NCBI RefSeq assembly: GCF_001675165.1
Contig: NZ_LROS01000023.1
Span: 1 to 46,527 of the forward strand
Source: Clostridium ragsdalei P11
GTDB taxonomy: Bacteria; Bacillota; Clostridia; Clostridiales; Clostridiaceae
Reading direction: 5' to 3'
DNA: 46,527 nt
In this document: piece by piece, positions 27,248 to 35,083 of the stretch
Numbering within the stretch: position 1 is the stretch's first letter
Layout of the letters: every line of letters starts with the position of its first letter
Notes under the pieces: model-generated
The model's input: the letters and a program-made list of their open reading frames with translations, nothing else
What the model was told of the DNA's origin: nothing
Databases searched by the model: none
Program-made: the position numbers and the translations under genes

Positions 27248-27328
27248 ACACAATAAGCGTAAAAAAATTACACAATAAATAAAAATAGACGTAAAAAACA
27301 TACACTTTCTTTGAAATTTGGATATAAT
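27248..27328 (+). promoter_or_regulatory. Direct repeats and -10 box before the ATPase-Toprim operon
   Basis: ACACAATAA occurs at 27248-27256 and 27270-27278, and CGTAAAAAA at 27258-27266 and 27290-27298. A TATAAT lies at 27323-27328, 24 bases before the start codon. No good -35 box is seen 17 bases upstream. The repeats may be operator sites. Confidence 0.45.
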
Positions 27329-27351
27329 ATAAATAGGAGAAGGTGATAAAA

Positions 27352-28491
27352 ATGTTAAGCAAAATAGAAATAGAAAACTTTAAATCTTTCAAACATTTAA
27401 CAACAGTAGACTTTACAAGCACTAATTATAAAATTCTTAAAAAAAGAAATGTTTCAGATGATGGAATACTAAAAGGTGGAATATTTGTAGGAGCTAATGC
27501 CTCAGGCAAAACTAACATAATACTATCCATTAAGCTTTTACTAGAATTACTATTTGCAGAAAAGATAATTGATATTGGTTTATATAAATGTTTATTTTCA
27601 AAAAGTGACAACATAAAGCTTCACTATGAGTTTCAATTTGGAGATAACGTTATTAATTACAACATTGAATATGATACAGGAAAAAAAATTATGGTTGAGA
27701 CTTTGCTCGTAAATAATAAAATTATGCTAAATAGGATTGGGGAAAGTGCAAAATCATATATTACAGATAATGAAGTATTTGATAATCTTGATAAAAAATC
27801 CTTGCTTTTAAGATCCATATATTTTAATACAAAGTTTAACAATTACCCTGTTTTAAAAGAATGGTTTAACTATTTGATAAATTCAGTTTTTCTCGATGCC
27901 TTTCTAAGGAGAGGAATAAATCCGTCAAACAATAACCTGGATTTAAAAGAATACCTGGACAATAATGGTGTAGAGGATATTAATAGTTTCTTTAAAAAAT
28001 ATAATTTCGGTCAATTAATAGAGTATTCAAAGGAAAGTACGGGAAGCTTAATTTCTATAAATACAGAAGGAAACAAAAGCATTTTCTTTAAAAGAGATGA
28101 TATTGGAGAACCAATTCCATTTGTGATGGAGTCATTAGGCAATAGAAATCTTTTAAATATGCTGCCTGCATTTTTCCATGTTATAAAAAATGGAGGTATG
28201 TTAATTATAGATGAATTTAGCAGTGCATTTCATAATGATTTAGAAGAACTTCTTGTTAGATATTTTATGGAAAAATCAAGTAATGCACAGATATTTATAG
28301 TTTCACATTCAACTAACCTATTATCAAATACTATCTTTAGACCGGATCAGGAATATGCAGTTGAATTTAGAGGAAATGATGGAAGTTTTATAAATAGATT
28401 TTCTGATGAAAGGCCGAGAGAAGCACAGAACATAGAAAAAATGTATACAAGCGGAGTTTTTGGCGGAAAGCCGGTATACGAAAATGAGTAA
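27352..28491 (+). CDS. AAA ATPase of RloA/AbiLi/OLD type
   Basis: A 379-residue ATPase. It begins KIEIENFKSFKHL, the usual start of OLD/RecF-like ATPases, with Walker A G47-A-N-A-S-G-K-T-N55. Walker B is L284-I-I-D287-E288-F, followed by SHSTNLL as the H-loop. The protein ends with FGGKPVYENE, close to RloA-type ATPases. Length and the partner gene suggest a two-gene abortive-infection or antiphage module like RloA-RloB, AbiLi-AbiLii or PARIS: the ATPase senses and holds the Toprim effector. The ATG at 27352 is preferred over the GTG at 27343 because of AGGAG at 27337-27341. The stop overlaps the next start by 8 bases. Confidence 0.75.
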   Translation: MLSKIEIENFKSFKHLTTVDFTSTNYKILKKRNVSDDGILKGGIFVGANASGKTNIILSIKLLLELLFAEKIIDIGLYKCLFSKSDNIKLHYEFQFGDNVINYNIEYDTGKKIMVETLLVNNKIMLNRIGESAKSYITDNEVFDNLDKKSLLLRSIYFNTKFNNYPVLKEWFNYLINSVFLDAFLRRGINPSNNNLDLKEYLDNNGVEDINSFFKKYNFGQLIEYSKESTGSLISINTEGNKSIFFKRDDIGEPIPFVMESLGNRNLLNMLPAFFHVIKNGGMLIIDEFSSAFHNDLEELLVRYFMEKSSNAQIFIVSHSTNLLSNTIFRPDQEYAVEFRGNDGSFINRFSDERPREAQNIEKMYTSGVFGGKPVYENE

Positions 28492-29263
28492 AATAGTTTT
28501 TGCTGATAATAACAAACGAATTGGAAAAGTATTGTTTATTGTAGAGGGTATTAAAACAGAAATAAAAATATTGCATAAAATATTTACTAATATATTTGAT
28601 TACCAGTATGAAAAATTGGATAGGTTAGATAGATATAGGCCATATAATAAAAAAGATAATCCGCTGTCCTCCATATTCGTCATTAATACAGAAGAATCAA
28701 ACATTAAGGATATAGAGGATGCCAATGGCTACCTGGATAATTTATTTGAAAGGCTTATTGATGAGTATAATTTTCCTGTGGATAAAGCCGCTATATTTTA
28801 TATTTTTGATAGAGATAATTATTCCAATACGAATAAGACACTTATCAGTGATTTAATGAATAAGCTTAATAATTCAAGGGAAAGCAATGATGAATATGAC
28901 AGACAGGGGTTACTCCTGCTGAGTTATCCATCAATTGAAAGTTTTACCGCTTCAAACTATATAAAAGATACATTTAGTATAGAAATAGAAAAAGGTGCGG
29001 ATCTAAAAAAGTATTTGCATGAAAGAAGCATTGGTTATCAGAAAATAAATAAAGATACTGTTGCATTAGCTGTTAATGAAATGGATAAAGCAATAAAAAG
29101 TATAGGAATCGAAAATTATGATTTGGATAATTTTAGAGGTGCTAATTTGGAGATATACAGCTATGAGGAGAAGTACTATGCACAAACTAAAAAATACAAA
29201 TTGCTAAGTTTATTATGCATAGCCCTTCTTGATTTAGGATTGATAGCACTAGAAGATGAATGA
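28484..29263 (+). CDS. Toprim-fold RloB/AbiLii-like effector nuclease
   Basis: A 259-residue protein. VLFIVEGIKTEIKIL (E21, with the G-x-x-T-E that opens a Toprim domain), FYIFDRDN (D109, D111) and SYPSIESF (P149, E152) are the expected acidic sites of Toprim-like nucleases of the RloB/DUF4276/DUF4435 groups. The DxD pair would bind Mg2+. It is translationally coupled to the ATPase before it. In related systems this protein cleaves tRNA or DNA once released. Target unknown. Confidence 0.7.
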   Translation: MSKIVFADNNKRIGKVLFIVEGIKTEIKILHKIFTNIFDYQYEKLDRLDRYRPYNKKDNPLSSIFVINTEESNIKDIEDANGYLDNLFERLIDEYNFPVDKAAIFYIFDRDNYSNTNKTLISDLMNKLNNSRESNDEYDRQGLLLLSYPSIESFTASNYIKDTFSIEIEKGADLKKYLHERSIGYQKINKDTVALAVNEMDKAIKSIGIENYDLDNFRGANLEIYSYEEKYYAQTKKYKLLSLLCIALLDLGLIALEDE

Positions 29264-29286
29264 TTTGTTAAAGTGACATATACAAA

Positions 29287-29402
29287 TTCATATAATTTGC
29301 CTTTGGACAAGTCCTTGTTTTGAACGCTGCAGGGCTGAGATCTATATATAAAATGTCTTACTTTAAGTGATTATTGAGGTGTTAACTAAGTGAAAAAGAA
29401 AG
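29287..29402 (+). ncRNA. Truncated copy 3 of the structured RNA
   Basis: TTTGCCTTTGGACAAGTCC through GTGAAAAAGAAAGTGCT follows copy 2 positions 26957-27067 with substitutions. The similarity stops inside the 3' strand of the first long stem, so the stem cannot form and the conserved block and 3' stem are missing. It is probably a dead copy. It directly follows the Toprim gene. Confidence 0.65.
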
Positions 29403-29422
29403 TGCTACAGCTCATCAATAGT

Positions 29423-29665
29423 AAATATTTAATGGAAAGATGTGTAGATGCTCACTATTTATGTAAAATAACTATAAAAGGGTTTTTAAACAAAGTAAAA
29501 CCATATGGATTTACTTTGTTTATTAAGAGATATGGAATTGAAGAACGTTTAGATTGTTTAGAAAGAAATGAAAAAAATAGAGTAGTATATCATAGATAAG
29601 GAATAAATAGAGATTATGGTGATGTTGAGGATTTAGTATCTTCTATTAAATCTGTAGTTCGATAA
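29423..29665 (+). pseudogene. Degenerate small reading frame, unknown
   Basis: The frame reads MERCVDAHYLCKITIKGFLNKVKPYGFTLFIKRYGIEERLDCLERNEKNRVVYHR, meets a stop (29597-29599) and goes on GINRDYGDVEDLVSSIKSVVR to a second stop. It looks like the decayed end of a protein-coding gene that I do not recognise. The second stop starts TAAATTTCAA, as in type B left arms, so it may be the end of a former cassette. Confidence 0.4.
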
Positions 29666-29695
29666 ATTTCAACTATTGCTTTTTCTGGCAGCCTT

Positions 29696-29736
29696 GTAGT
29701 ATATATTTATCCGTAAAAAGGTTTACGGAGTACTAC
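29696..29736. repeat. Nested hairpin upstream of the kinase gene
   Basis: CCGTAAA and TTTACGG (29711-29717, 29722-29728) pair around AAGG, and GTAGTA (29696-29701) pairs with TACTAC (29731-29736) outside. With no T run it is unlikely to be a terminator. It may be an operator or recombination site. Confidence 0.5.
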
Positions 29737-29796
29737 GGTTGTAAAAGAGAAAGGAATTCAACTAATTACTAAGTGAAGTTCATGGGAGGTGAGCTT

Positions 29797-31302
29797 ATGA
29801 TATCTGATTATACACTTCAAACGATATCTCATATTTTCTGTGGTGATATTGAAGGTTATTTCAGCTATAAATCAGGTTCAAAACTTGTCAGCTTTTTTAA
29901 TGAGTATTTTAACGGAAATGACAGATATGGACAAGGTTTTCCATCACGTTGGGCATATGTATATGACAAATTAGTTGATATACTTAATTCAGGGTCATTT
30001 GATTCTTTTTTGAACCTCATCCTTAGCAAAGAACATTTAATGCGAGACTGTGGATTGTCACAGGTTCAGGCAGCGGAGCGTTCTCAGGAAATATTTGAGG
30101 AATTTAATCGTATAGTACAAAAAGACTTATATATAATTACGCATACAAATAGCAAATACCACCTCTGTGCTGAAAACACAGACCTTGTCCTTATTGGCAG
30201 CGGTGGTTTCGCAAATGTGTACAGGCAAAAATCAACTGGGCGTATTCTGAAGAAGTTGAAAGATGATTTCCTCATGGATAAAAGTATACGTAGCCGTTTT
30301 AAACGTGAATATGAAATCACGAAATCTTTGCAAGATGCTTATGGAATCATCGAAGTATATACATTTGATGCATCTTCATGTTCATACACAATGGAAGTGG
30401 CAGAGCAGACTCTTGAAAAGTACATTAAAGGTTCATCTATAACAGAAGAAATCCGAATTAACTGTATACGTCAAATACTTTATATCATGACTGAAGTCCA
30501 TAAGCGTGACATTATTCACAGAGATCTTAGCCCAAATAACATTTTTATTGTTCGTGGAATGCTGAAAATAGCGGATTTTGGTCTTGGAAAAGATTTAAAT
30601 GTCTTCACTTCTCATCAAACTATACACACAAATGCTGTCGGTCAGTATTACTATTGTGCGCCAGAACAGTTTATGCTTTTGAAAAATGGTGATAAGCGTA
30701 GTGATGTTTATTCATTAGGGCGAGTAATAAATTATATTATGACTGGAAGCCCAACAGATTCGTGCCATATTTTCCGTAGTGTGTCCGAAAAAGCCACTAA
30801 CAGTGATGCTGCTTATCGATATGCAGATGCCGGACAGTTGTCTGCTAATTTTGAAAAAAGCGTCCTGTTTCACCAGAAAGCAGAGAATGAGAATACTGTC
30901 TTTAGTAAAATTGCGTGTGGAGTATTTGATGTTGATGTGGAAGCATACATCTACGAATCGACTTCAGAGAGAATCTCTAGGTACCTTATGGAAGGAAAGA
31001 GCGGAATCATAAACTGTCTTTTGCAGTTTATGAAATGTGACGAGACTCATGCACAGCATATTATCCAGAGTGTTGACAGCACTTATAAAGATGTTTGCGG
31101 TCGAACATTTGCAGCATATGATCCGTTTGCAACATTTTCATACCGTGTCTTGCAAGAAAACTTCTCTTTTGTGGTTAAGGAGACTGCCGCAAATATACTG
31201 AGGTATGTATCAACTGATGTGAACCGTTTTTCAGCACGACATATGGTGGATGAATTGGAGCAAAGTGGTATTGAACCAATGCTTGAGGATATTTTGAAGT
31301 AG
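29797..31302 (+). CDS. Serine/threonine protein kinase
   Basis: A 501-residue protein with a complete Hanks-type kinase domain: glycine loop G134-S-G-G-F-A-N-V-Y, catalytic H241-R-D243-L-S-P-N-N248, D260-F-G262 and A288-P-E290. The 130 residues before and about 180 after the kinase domain are not recognised. There is no membrane helix, so it is cytosolic. Kinases with extra unknown domains in defence islands can act as phage-triggered effectors, but a regulatory role is equally possible. The in-frame GTG at 29773 is less good than the ATG at 29797, which has GGGAGG 7 bases upstream. Its base composition is visibly richer in G and C than its neighbours, suggesting a different origin. Confidence 0.85.
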   Translation: MISDYTLQTISHIFCGDIEGYFSYKSGSKLVSFFNEYFNGNDRYGQGFPSRWAYVYDKLVDILNSGSFDSFLNLILSKEHLMRDCGLSQVQAAERSQEIFEEFNRIVQKDLYIITHTNSKYHLCAENTDLVLIGSGGFANVYRQKSTGRILKKLKDDFLMDKSIRSRFKREYEITKSLQDAYGIIEVYTFDASSCSYTMEVAEQTLEKYIKGSSITEEIRINCIRQILYIMTEVHKRDIIHRDLSPNNIFIVRGMLKIADFGLGKDLNVFTSHQTIHTNAVGQYYYCAPEQFMLLKNGDKRSDVYSLGRVINYIMTGSPTDSCHIFRSVSEKATNSDAAYRYADAGQLSANFEKSVLFHQKAENENTVFSKIACGVFDVDVEAYIYESTSERISRYLMEGKSGIINCLLQFMKCDETHAQHIIQSVDSTYKDVCGRTFAAYDPFATFSYRVLQENFSFVVKETAANILRYVSTDVNRFSARHMVDELEQSGIEPMLEDILK

Positions 31303-31303
31303 T

Positions 31304-31414
31304 TCCTGATGTATGTTTGTATTGTATAGACGAATCAGGATTAGATGATTTTATGAAAGAAAAACTATTTAGAAAAGAGATTAATGAAGTATATGATAAG
31401 TTAATTGATTTGTA
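31304..31414 (+). pseudogene. C-terminal fragment of an unknown gene
   Basis: An open frame VPDVCLYCIDESGLDDFMKE continuing KLFRKEINEVYDKLIDL to TAA begins directly after the kinase stop with no start codon or ribosome-binding site. It looks like the tail of a gene whose body was replaced, perhaps by the kinase gene. Confidence 0.5.
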
Positions 31415-31431
31415 AAATAAGGAGAAGATTT

Positions 31432-31968
31432 ATGATTGTAGATAAATTTGAAACCCCTGCTGGGTCATTTAAAGTATATAAAAATTCTAAAATTTGTCCT
31501 TTCTCTATAGAAGAGAGTGCATATAATACATTTTGGTTGAATGGAAATAAGACACTTCATCCAGAAGGGTGCTATAAAATTTCATTAGATTTAACTCTTT
31601 TTTCGGTAGGTGATATAATTTCATGCGAACTGGATAATGGTGAAATGGTTAATGATGGCGGAGGTGAAAATACTCTTAATATTGTCGGGGAAATTGGTGA
31701 TTATACAATTGGAATTGGAGCACCTGATTCGGATTCTATAGAAGAAGGTTATTCTCAAGATGAATTACCAAAAGATATGAACCATACCCAATATGAATTG
31801 CCTTATGATACAATAGATATTACCAAAAGAGGGTATATCTTTAAAATTAAAGATACTCCATCAGAATATAGAGATAGAAACTTTAGAAAATATATAGAGC
31901 TTTCTTTGGTTTGGGAAAAGAAAGAAAAGGATTATTCTTGGGAGATTGTATCTTACTTAACATGCTAA
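31432..31968 (+). CDS. Unknown protein, possibly immunity-like
   Basis: A 178-residue soluble protein starting MIVDKFETPAGSFKVYKNSK, rich in beta-strand and acidic residues. No signal peptide or known motif is seen. AAGGAG lies 8 bases before the ATG. Its size, acidic character and position after a gene remnant resemble immunity proteins of toxin systems, but no toxin is visible. I do not recognise the family. Confidence 0.45.
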   Translation: MIVDKFETPAGSFKVYKNSKICPFSIEESAYNTFWLNGNKTLHPEGCYKISLDLTLFSVGDIISCELDNGEMVNDGGGENTLNIVGEIGDYTIGIGAPDSDSIEEGYSQDELPKDMNHTQYELPYDTIDITKRGYIFKIKDTPSEYRDRNFRKYIELSLVWEKKEKDYSWEIVSYLTC

Positions 31969-32213
31969 AATTTAAATTTATGCATTAATAGGTATTTTTA
32001 TACACCAATATTATTTATATAGTTATTACTAAAATATGTAAGAAATTTTTAATAAAATAGCTAAATTTAATATTTGATCTGTAACACAACCGTAACACAA
32101 CCGGGAGAAAAAAGTGCGTATTTTAAAGGAAATAAAAGGGACAAGCAATGTCGTAAGCCTAGATATATCAACTGATAAGGGAATGGATAAAATTAGGTAA
32201 AAACTTTTTAGCC

Positions 32214-32254
32214 AAATCCAGAGGCCGGGAGTTCGAATCTCCCTGGGTGCACCA
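32214..32254 (+). tRNA. 3' part of a tRNA gene (attachment-site half)
   Basis: The anticodon-stem 3' strand CCAGA (32218-32222), T stem and loop GGGAG-TTCGAAT-CTCCC (32227-32243), acceptor strand TGGGTGC, discriminator A and encoded CCA (32252-32254) are present. The sequence before 32214 does not form the anticodon, D arm or the 5' acceptor strand GCACCCA. Elements that integrate into tRNA genes leave just such a fragment at the end farthest from the restored tRNA. The terminator that follows fits the original tRNA. The element would therefore lie to the left. The amino acid cannot be given with certainty; acceptor and T arm resemble tRNA-Arg. Confidence 0.75.
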
Positions 32255-32262
32255 GTATCAAT

Positions 32263-32290
32263 GCTTTCACGATATCGTGAGGCTTTTTTT
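32263..32290 (+). terminator. Intrinsic terminator behind the tRNA fragment
   Basis: TCACGATATCGTGA is self-complementary within a longer GC-closed stem and is followed by seven T. Apart from the tRNA fragment and this site, 31969-32680 holds no gene I can support. A direct repeat of GTAACACAACC near 32084 is the only other pattern. Confidence 0.7.
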
Positions 32291-32679
32291 ATTGCCAAAT
32301 AACACAAATAAAAAGACGCCCTATGAATTTATAGAGCGAACAAATCATTATCTACATATTTTGTCTTTCCGTAAAACTGCTTTCGTACAAGCTTTCCAGT
32401 ATCGTCGTGTCCTATAGTAATTGTAGTTATCCATTCCTTTAGAACTCAATCTTTATAATATTTTTGTATGGAGCCTTCAGCATTTGCTTTTTTAGAGGGC
32501 ATATATTACCCATTCTTTCCATATGTAATTATGACTGCTGTTTGACTGTGTATTTTGATGAATTTAGTGTATCATCAAGCAGATCTGTAAAAACTTTTCT
32601 TAGTGTTTTGAAAAATAATTTTTATTAAACTCATTTTCATTATCAAAATTTGTAAAAATATCAGAAGTATAATTTATAG

Positions 32680-32791
32680 AGCAAAAAATAATAATTAATA
32701 GGCAAGAAGTAAGGAGTAATAAGAATATAAGGTATAGGCAGTATGATTTTAATGAGCTTAAGAGGCAGCTGCTTGGATGGGGTGATGGATA
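32680..32791 (+). pseudogene. Decayed copy of the replisome-organiser gene
   Basis: AGCAAAAAATAAT through AAGTAAGGAGTAATAAGA copies the linker DNA of the gene at 21-932 (about 549-600). After an internal deletion the sequence resumes at GGCAGTATGATTTT and ends GGCAGCTGCTTGGATGGG with the same stop region (about 876-930). About 270 bases are missing between. It is followed by a type A repeat, as the full gene is. Confidence 0.85.
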
Positions 32792-32827
32792 ATTTATGAT
32801 TTTTGATGCATTTTTGTATTAAAAGGT

Positions 32828-32887
32828 GCTATTATGGTGCTAAAGGCTGATTTAGCATATAAAAACCTTAATACAAATAGTAATTTG
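32828..32887 (+). repeat. Boundary repeat type A, copy 2
   Basis: It matches copy 1 with a handful of substitutions, several of them synonymous in the MVLKADLAYKN reading frame. That frame here runs on without a stop into the acetyltransferase gene. Confidence 0.85.
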
Positions 32888-32905
32888 AAAGGAACGAATA
32901 GGATA

Positions 32906-33493
32906 ATGGATTTTACAGAAATTATGAAGCAAAATAAGGAATATTTTTCAAAGCATACAGATGTGCAGTCAAAATTACAACAAAAGGCGAAAGAATTATG
33001 CTGGAAATATAATCAGACTGGACCATCTGAAGAAGAAAAGAGAAGCAGTATTTTAAAAGAATTACTTGGAACTTATAATCCACTGACATTTATTGAACCA
33101 TCATTTCATTGTGATTATGGCTTCAATATACATACCCATGGACTTACTGTGATTAACTATAATTGTGTAATATTAGATACATCGCCAGTCTATATTGGTG
33201 CAAATGCATTTATAGCTCCTGGAGTTTGTTTAGCATGTTCTGGACATGCTATACTTCCAAGACAAAGAGCAGAAGGAATTGGGACTTCAAAACCTATTAC
33301 AATAGAAGATGATGTATGGATTGGTGCTAATGCTGCTGTGTGTGGTGGAGTTACTATCGGAAAAGGCAGCGTTATTGGAGCCGGAAGTGTGGTAAATAAG
33401 GATATTCCAGCAGGGGTAATTGCAGTAGGTAATCCTTGCAAAGTATTACGAAGGATTACAGAAAAAGACATAATTAATTTGTCATATGAGTAA
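32906..33493 (+). CDS. Maltose/galactoside O-acetyltransferase family (hexapeptide repeat)
   Basis: A 195-residue left-handed beta-helix acetyltransferase. It has an N-terminal helical maltose-acetyltransferase segment (about 1-60), then hexapeptide repeats (YIGANAFIAPGVCL, VWIGANAAVCGGVTIGKGSVIGAGSVV) and the catalytic His region SGHAIL. It transfers acetyl from acetyl-CoA to a sugar or similar hydroxyl. The frame is open back to an ATG inside the type A repeat, which would add 24 residues; family starts fit the ATG at 32906 better. The stop codon lies inside the following boundary half-repeat. Confidence 0.85.
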   Translation: MDFTEIMKQNKEYFSKHTDVQSKLQQKAKELCWKYNQTGPSEEEKRSSILKELLGTYNPLTFIEPSFHCDYGFNIHTHGLTVINYNCVILDTSPVYIGANAFIAPGVCLACSGHAILPRQRAEGIGTSKPITIEDDVWIGANAAVCGGVTIGKGSVIGAGSVVNKDIPAGVIAVGNPCKVLRRITEKDIINLSYE

Positions 33494-33511
33494 TGCAAAT
33501 AGTAATTTATG
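33486..33511 (+). repeat. Boundary repeat type B, right half only
   Basis: ATGAGTAATGCAAATAGTAA and the following TTTATG match the right half of the repeat at 4841-4884 (TTGAGTAATGTAAATAGTGA). The left arm is absent: the acetyltransferase coding region runs directly into it, so this border was probably formed by deletion. Confidence 0.7.
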
Positions 33512-33522
33512 AGGTGATGAAT

Positions 33523-34056
33523 ATGAAACTTAAATTGATTCCACTTAAAGCAAAAAACATTGAAATGTTTAAACGAGACATGCAAGAGGCATTTCAATAT
33601 GGATACGAAACGGAATTCGGGCCATCCGATGAATTAATTTTACCAGAAAAGGACATAGATGATTCACTCAATGTCAATGGTGCTGAAGCATATCAGGCAA
33701 TTGTTAACGGTGAGGTTTCTGGTGGAACAGTCATAACTGTTGATAACGAAACATATCATAATCATTTGGATTTTCTTTTTGTTAAAGTTGGTTGTCAAGG
33801 AACTGGCGTTGGGCAGGAACTTTGGAAGGCAATAGAAAATTTACACCCTGAAACAAAGGTATGGGAAACATGTACACCGTATTTTGAAAAGAGAAACATT
33901 CATTTCTATGTCAATAAATGTGGGTTTCATATTGTTGAGTTTTATAACCCACTCCATCGAGATCCAAATATGCCAGAGACTGTAGGTGGAATGCCAGCTG
34001 ATAAAGGTGATTATTTCTTTAGATTTGAAAAAAATATGAACGGAACTCTTTTATAA
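33523..34056 (+). CDS. GNAT-family N-acetyltransferase
   Basis: A 177-residue protein with the acetyl-CoA-binding strand and loop DFLFVKVGCQGTGVGQELWKAI (Q-x-x-G-x-G, about residues 85-106) and the later YFEKRNIHFYVNKCGFHIVE, which is GNAT motif B. Substrate unknown; many such cassette genes modify small molecules or antibiotics. The ATG at 33523 with GAGGTG upstream is preferred over the ATG at 33493, which overlaps the previous stop and reads through the repeat. Confidence 0.85.
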   Translation: MKLKLIPLKAKNIEMFKRDMQEAFQYGYETEFGPSDELILPEKDIDDSLNVNGAEAYQAIVNGEVSGGTVITVDNETYHNHLDFLFVKVGCQGTGVGQELWKAIENLHPETKVWETCTPYFEKRNIHFYVNKCGFHIVEFYNPLHRDPNMPETVGGMPADKGDYFFRFEKNMNGTLL

Positions 34057-34069
34057 ATTCCAATTTAAA
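34053..34069 (+). repeat. Boundary repeat type B, left half only
   Basis: ATAAATTCCAATTTAAA starts in the stop codon of the GNAT gene, exactly as in full copies. No convincing right arm follows before the LysR gene. Confidence 0.65.
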
Positions 34070-34120
34070 ACAAGACCTTCTGGGGATATATTTAAATTAG
34101 GAAGGAGATGGACTTTAATT

Positions 34121-35002
34121 ATGCAAATAAATAAACTTATTTATTTTTTAAGTGTAGCAAATCATTTGAATTTTACTAAAGCAGCACAAGAATGTTATTT
34201 AGCACAGTCAGCAATTAGCCAGCAGATTACTTCATTAGAACAGGAAGTTGGATTTCAATTATTTAAAAGAAGTAGTAGAAAGGTTGAACTTACTGAGGCT
34301 GGGAAGATATTTTACGAAGAAATAAAAGATGTAGTAGAGAGATATAAAAATGCAGTAAAGAAAGCCGAAAATATTGCCCACGGATTTAAGGGTATGATAA
34401 CAATTGGAGTGTGCGGAGATATAGAAGAAATATTTTTGCCACAAATATTAAATAAATTTAAGGAAATGTATCCATTAATTGATATTAAGTTTAAAAGGGC
34501 ATCCTTAGAAGATACAAGGAAACAATTAGAAAATAAGATTTACGATGTGGTATTTACATGGCCCTATGATATTGAGAATTTAAAAAATATTGATTACAAA
34601 GTAATATTTGAAGAAGATGCCTGCGCTATGATGAATTCTGATAATGATTTAGCCAGTAGATCCGCTGTTTCTAGAGAAGAGCTTGCTGGAGAAAATAATA
34701 TAATGGTAGAATATAAAGAAAAAACAAAGAATTATAAGCATTTTTGCAAGTTTTACAGTAAATATAACATCATTCCTAAATCTATTATAACTGTACCGGA
34801 CGGCAGTATATTAAATTTGATGATAGATTTAAATATGGGTATAAGTATTGTACCTAAAATAATTAAAAAATTAAATAGACCTAAAGTTTCTTTTGTGGAA
34901 ATAGAAGGAGAACCCCACCCTATTAAATTTTGTTTAGCATATTTAAAGGATAATACAAACCCTTGTGTGGAGTTATTTGTTAAAGAAGCATCTATAAGTT
35001 AA
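34121..35002 (+). CDS. LysR-family transcription regulator
   Basis: A 293-residue protein with the LysR helix-turn-helix at residues 1-60 (MQINKLIYFLSVANHLNFTKAAQECYLAQSAISQQITSLEQEVGFQLFKRSSRKVELTEAG) and a periplasmic-binding-like effector domain after residue 90. It lies just upstream of, and in the same direction as, the old-yellow-enzyme gene at 35084, separated by a hairpin terminator. It probably controls that gene in response to a substrate of the enzyme. The two genes form one two-gene cassette between a left half-repeat and a type A repeat. Confidence 0.9.
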   Translation: MQINKLIYFLSVANHLNFTKAAQECYLAQSAISQQITSLEQEVGFQLFKRSSRKVELTEAGKIFYEEIKDVVERYKNAVKKAENIAHGFKGMITIGVCGDIEEIFLPQILNKFKEMYPLIDIKFKRASLEDTRKQLENKIYDVVFTWPYDIENLKNIDYKVIFEEDACAMMNSDNDLASRSAVSREELAGENNIMVEYKEKTKNYKHFCKFYSKYNIIPKSIITVPDGSILNLMIDLNMGISIVPKIIKKLNRPKVSFVEIEGEPHPIKFCLAYLKDNTNPCVELFVKEASIS

Positions 35003-35014
35003 TCTTATAGATGC
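34988..35014 (+). terminator. Hairpin at the end of the LysR gene
   Basis: GCATCTATAAG and CTTATAGATGC form an 11-bp stem whose loop contains the LysR stop codon. A T-rich stretch follows. Confidence 0.65.
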
Positions 35015-35083
35015 ATTGCTTTATTGTATTTTTAATAAATAAAAGGAGATGTTATAATAAACGCATAGTACAGGAGGGATATT

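Noticed and set aside
32029-32307. 92-codon minus-strand frame across the tRNA fragment
   Set aside because: It contains the translated tRNA 3' end (GAPREIRTPGLW), a well-known artefact of calling genes over tRNA attachment sites.
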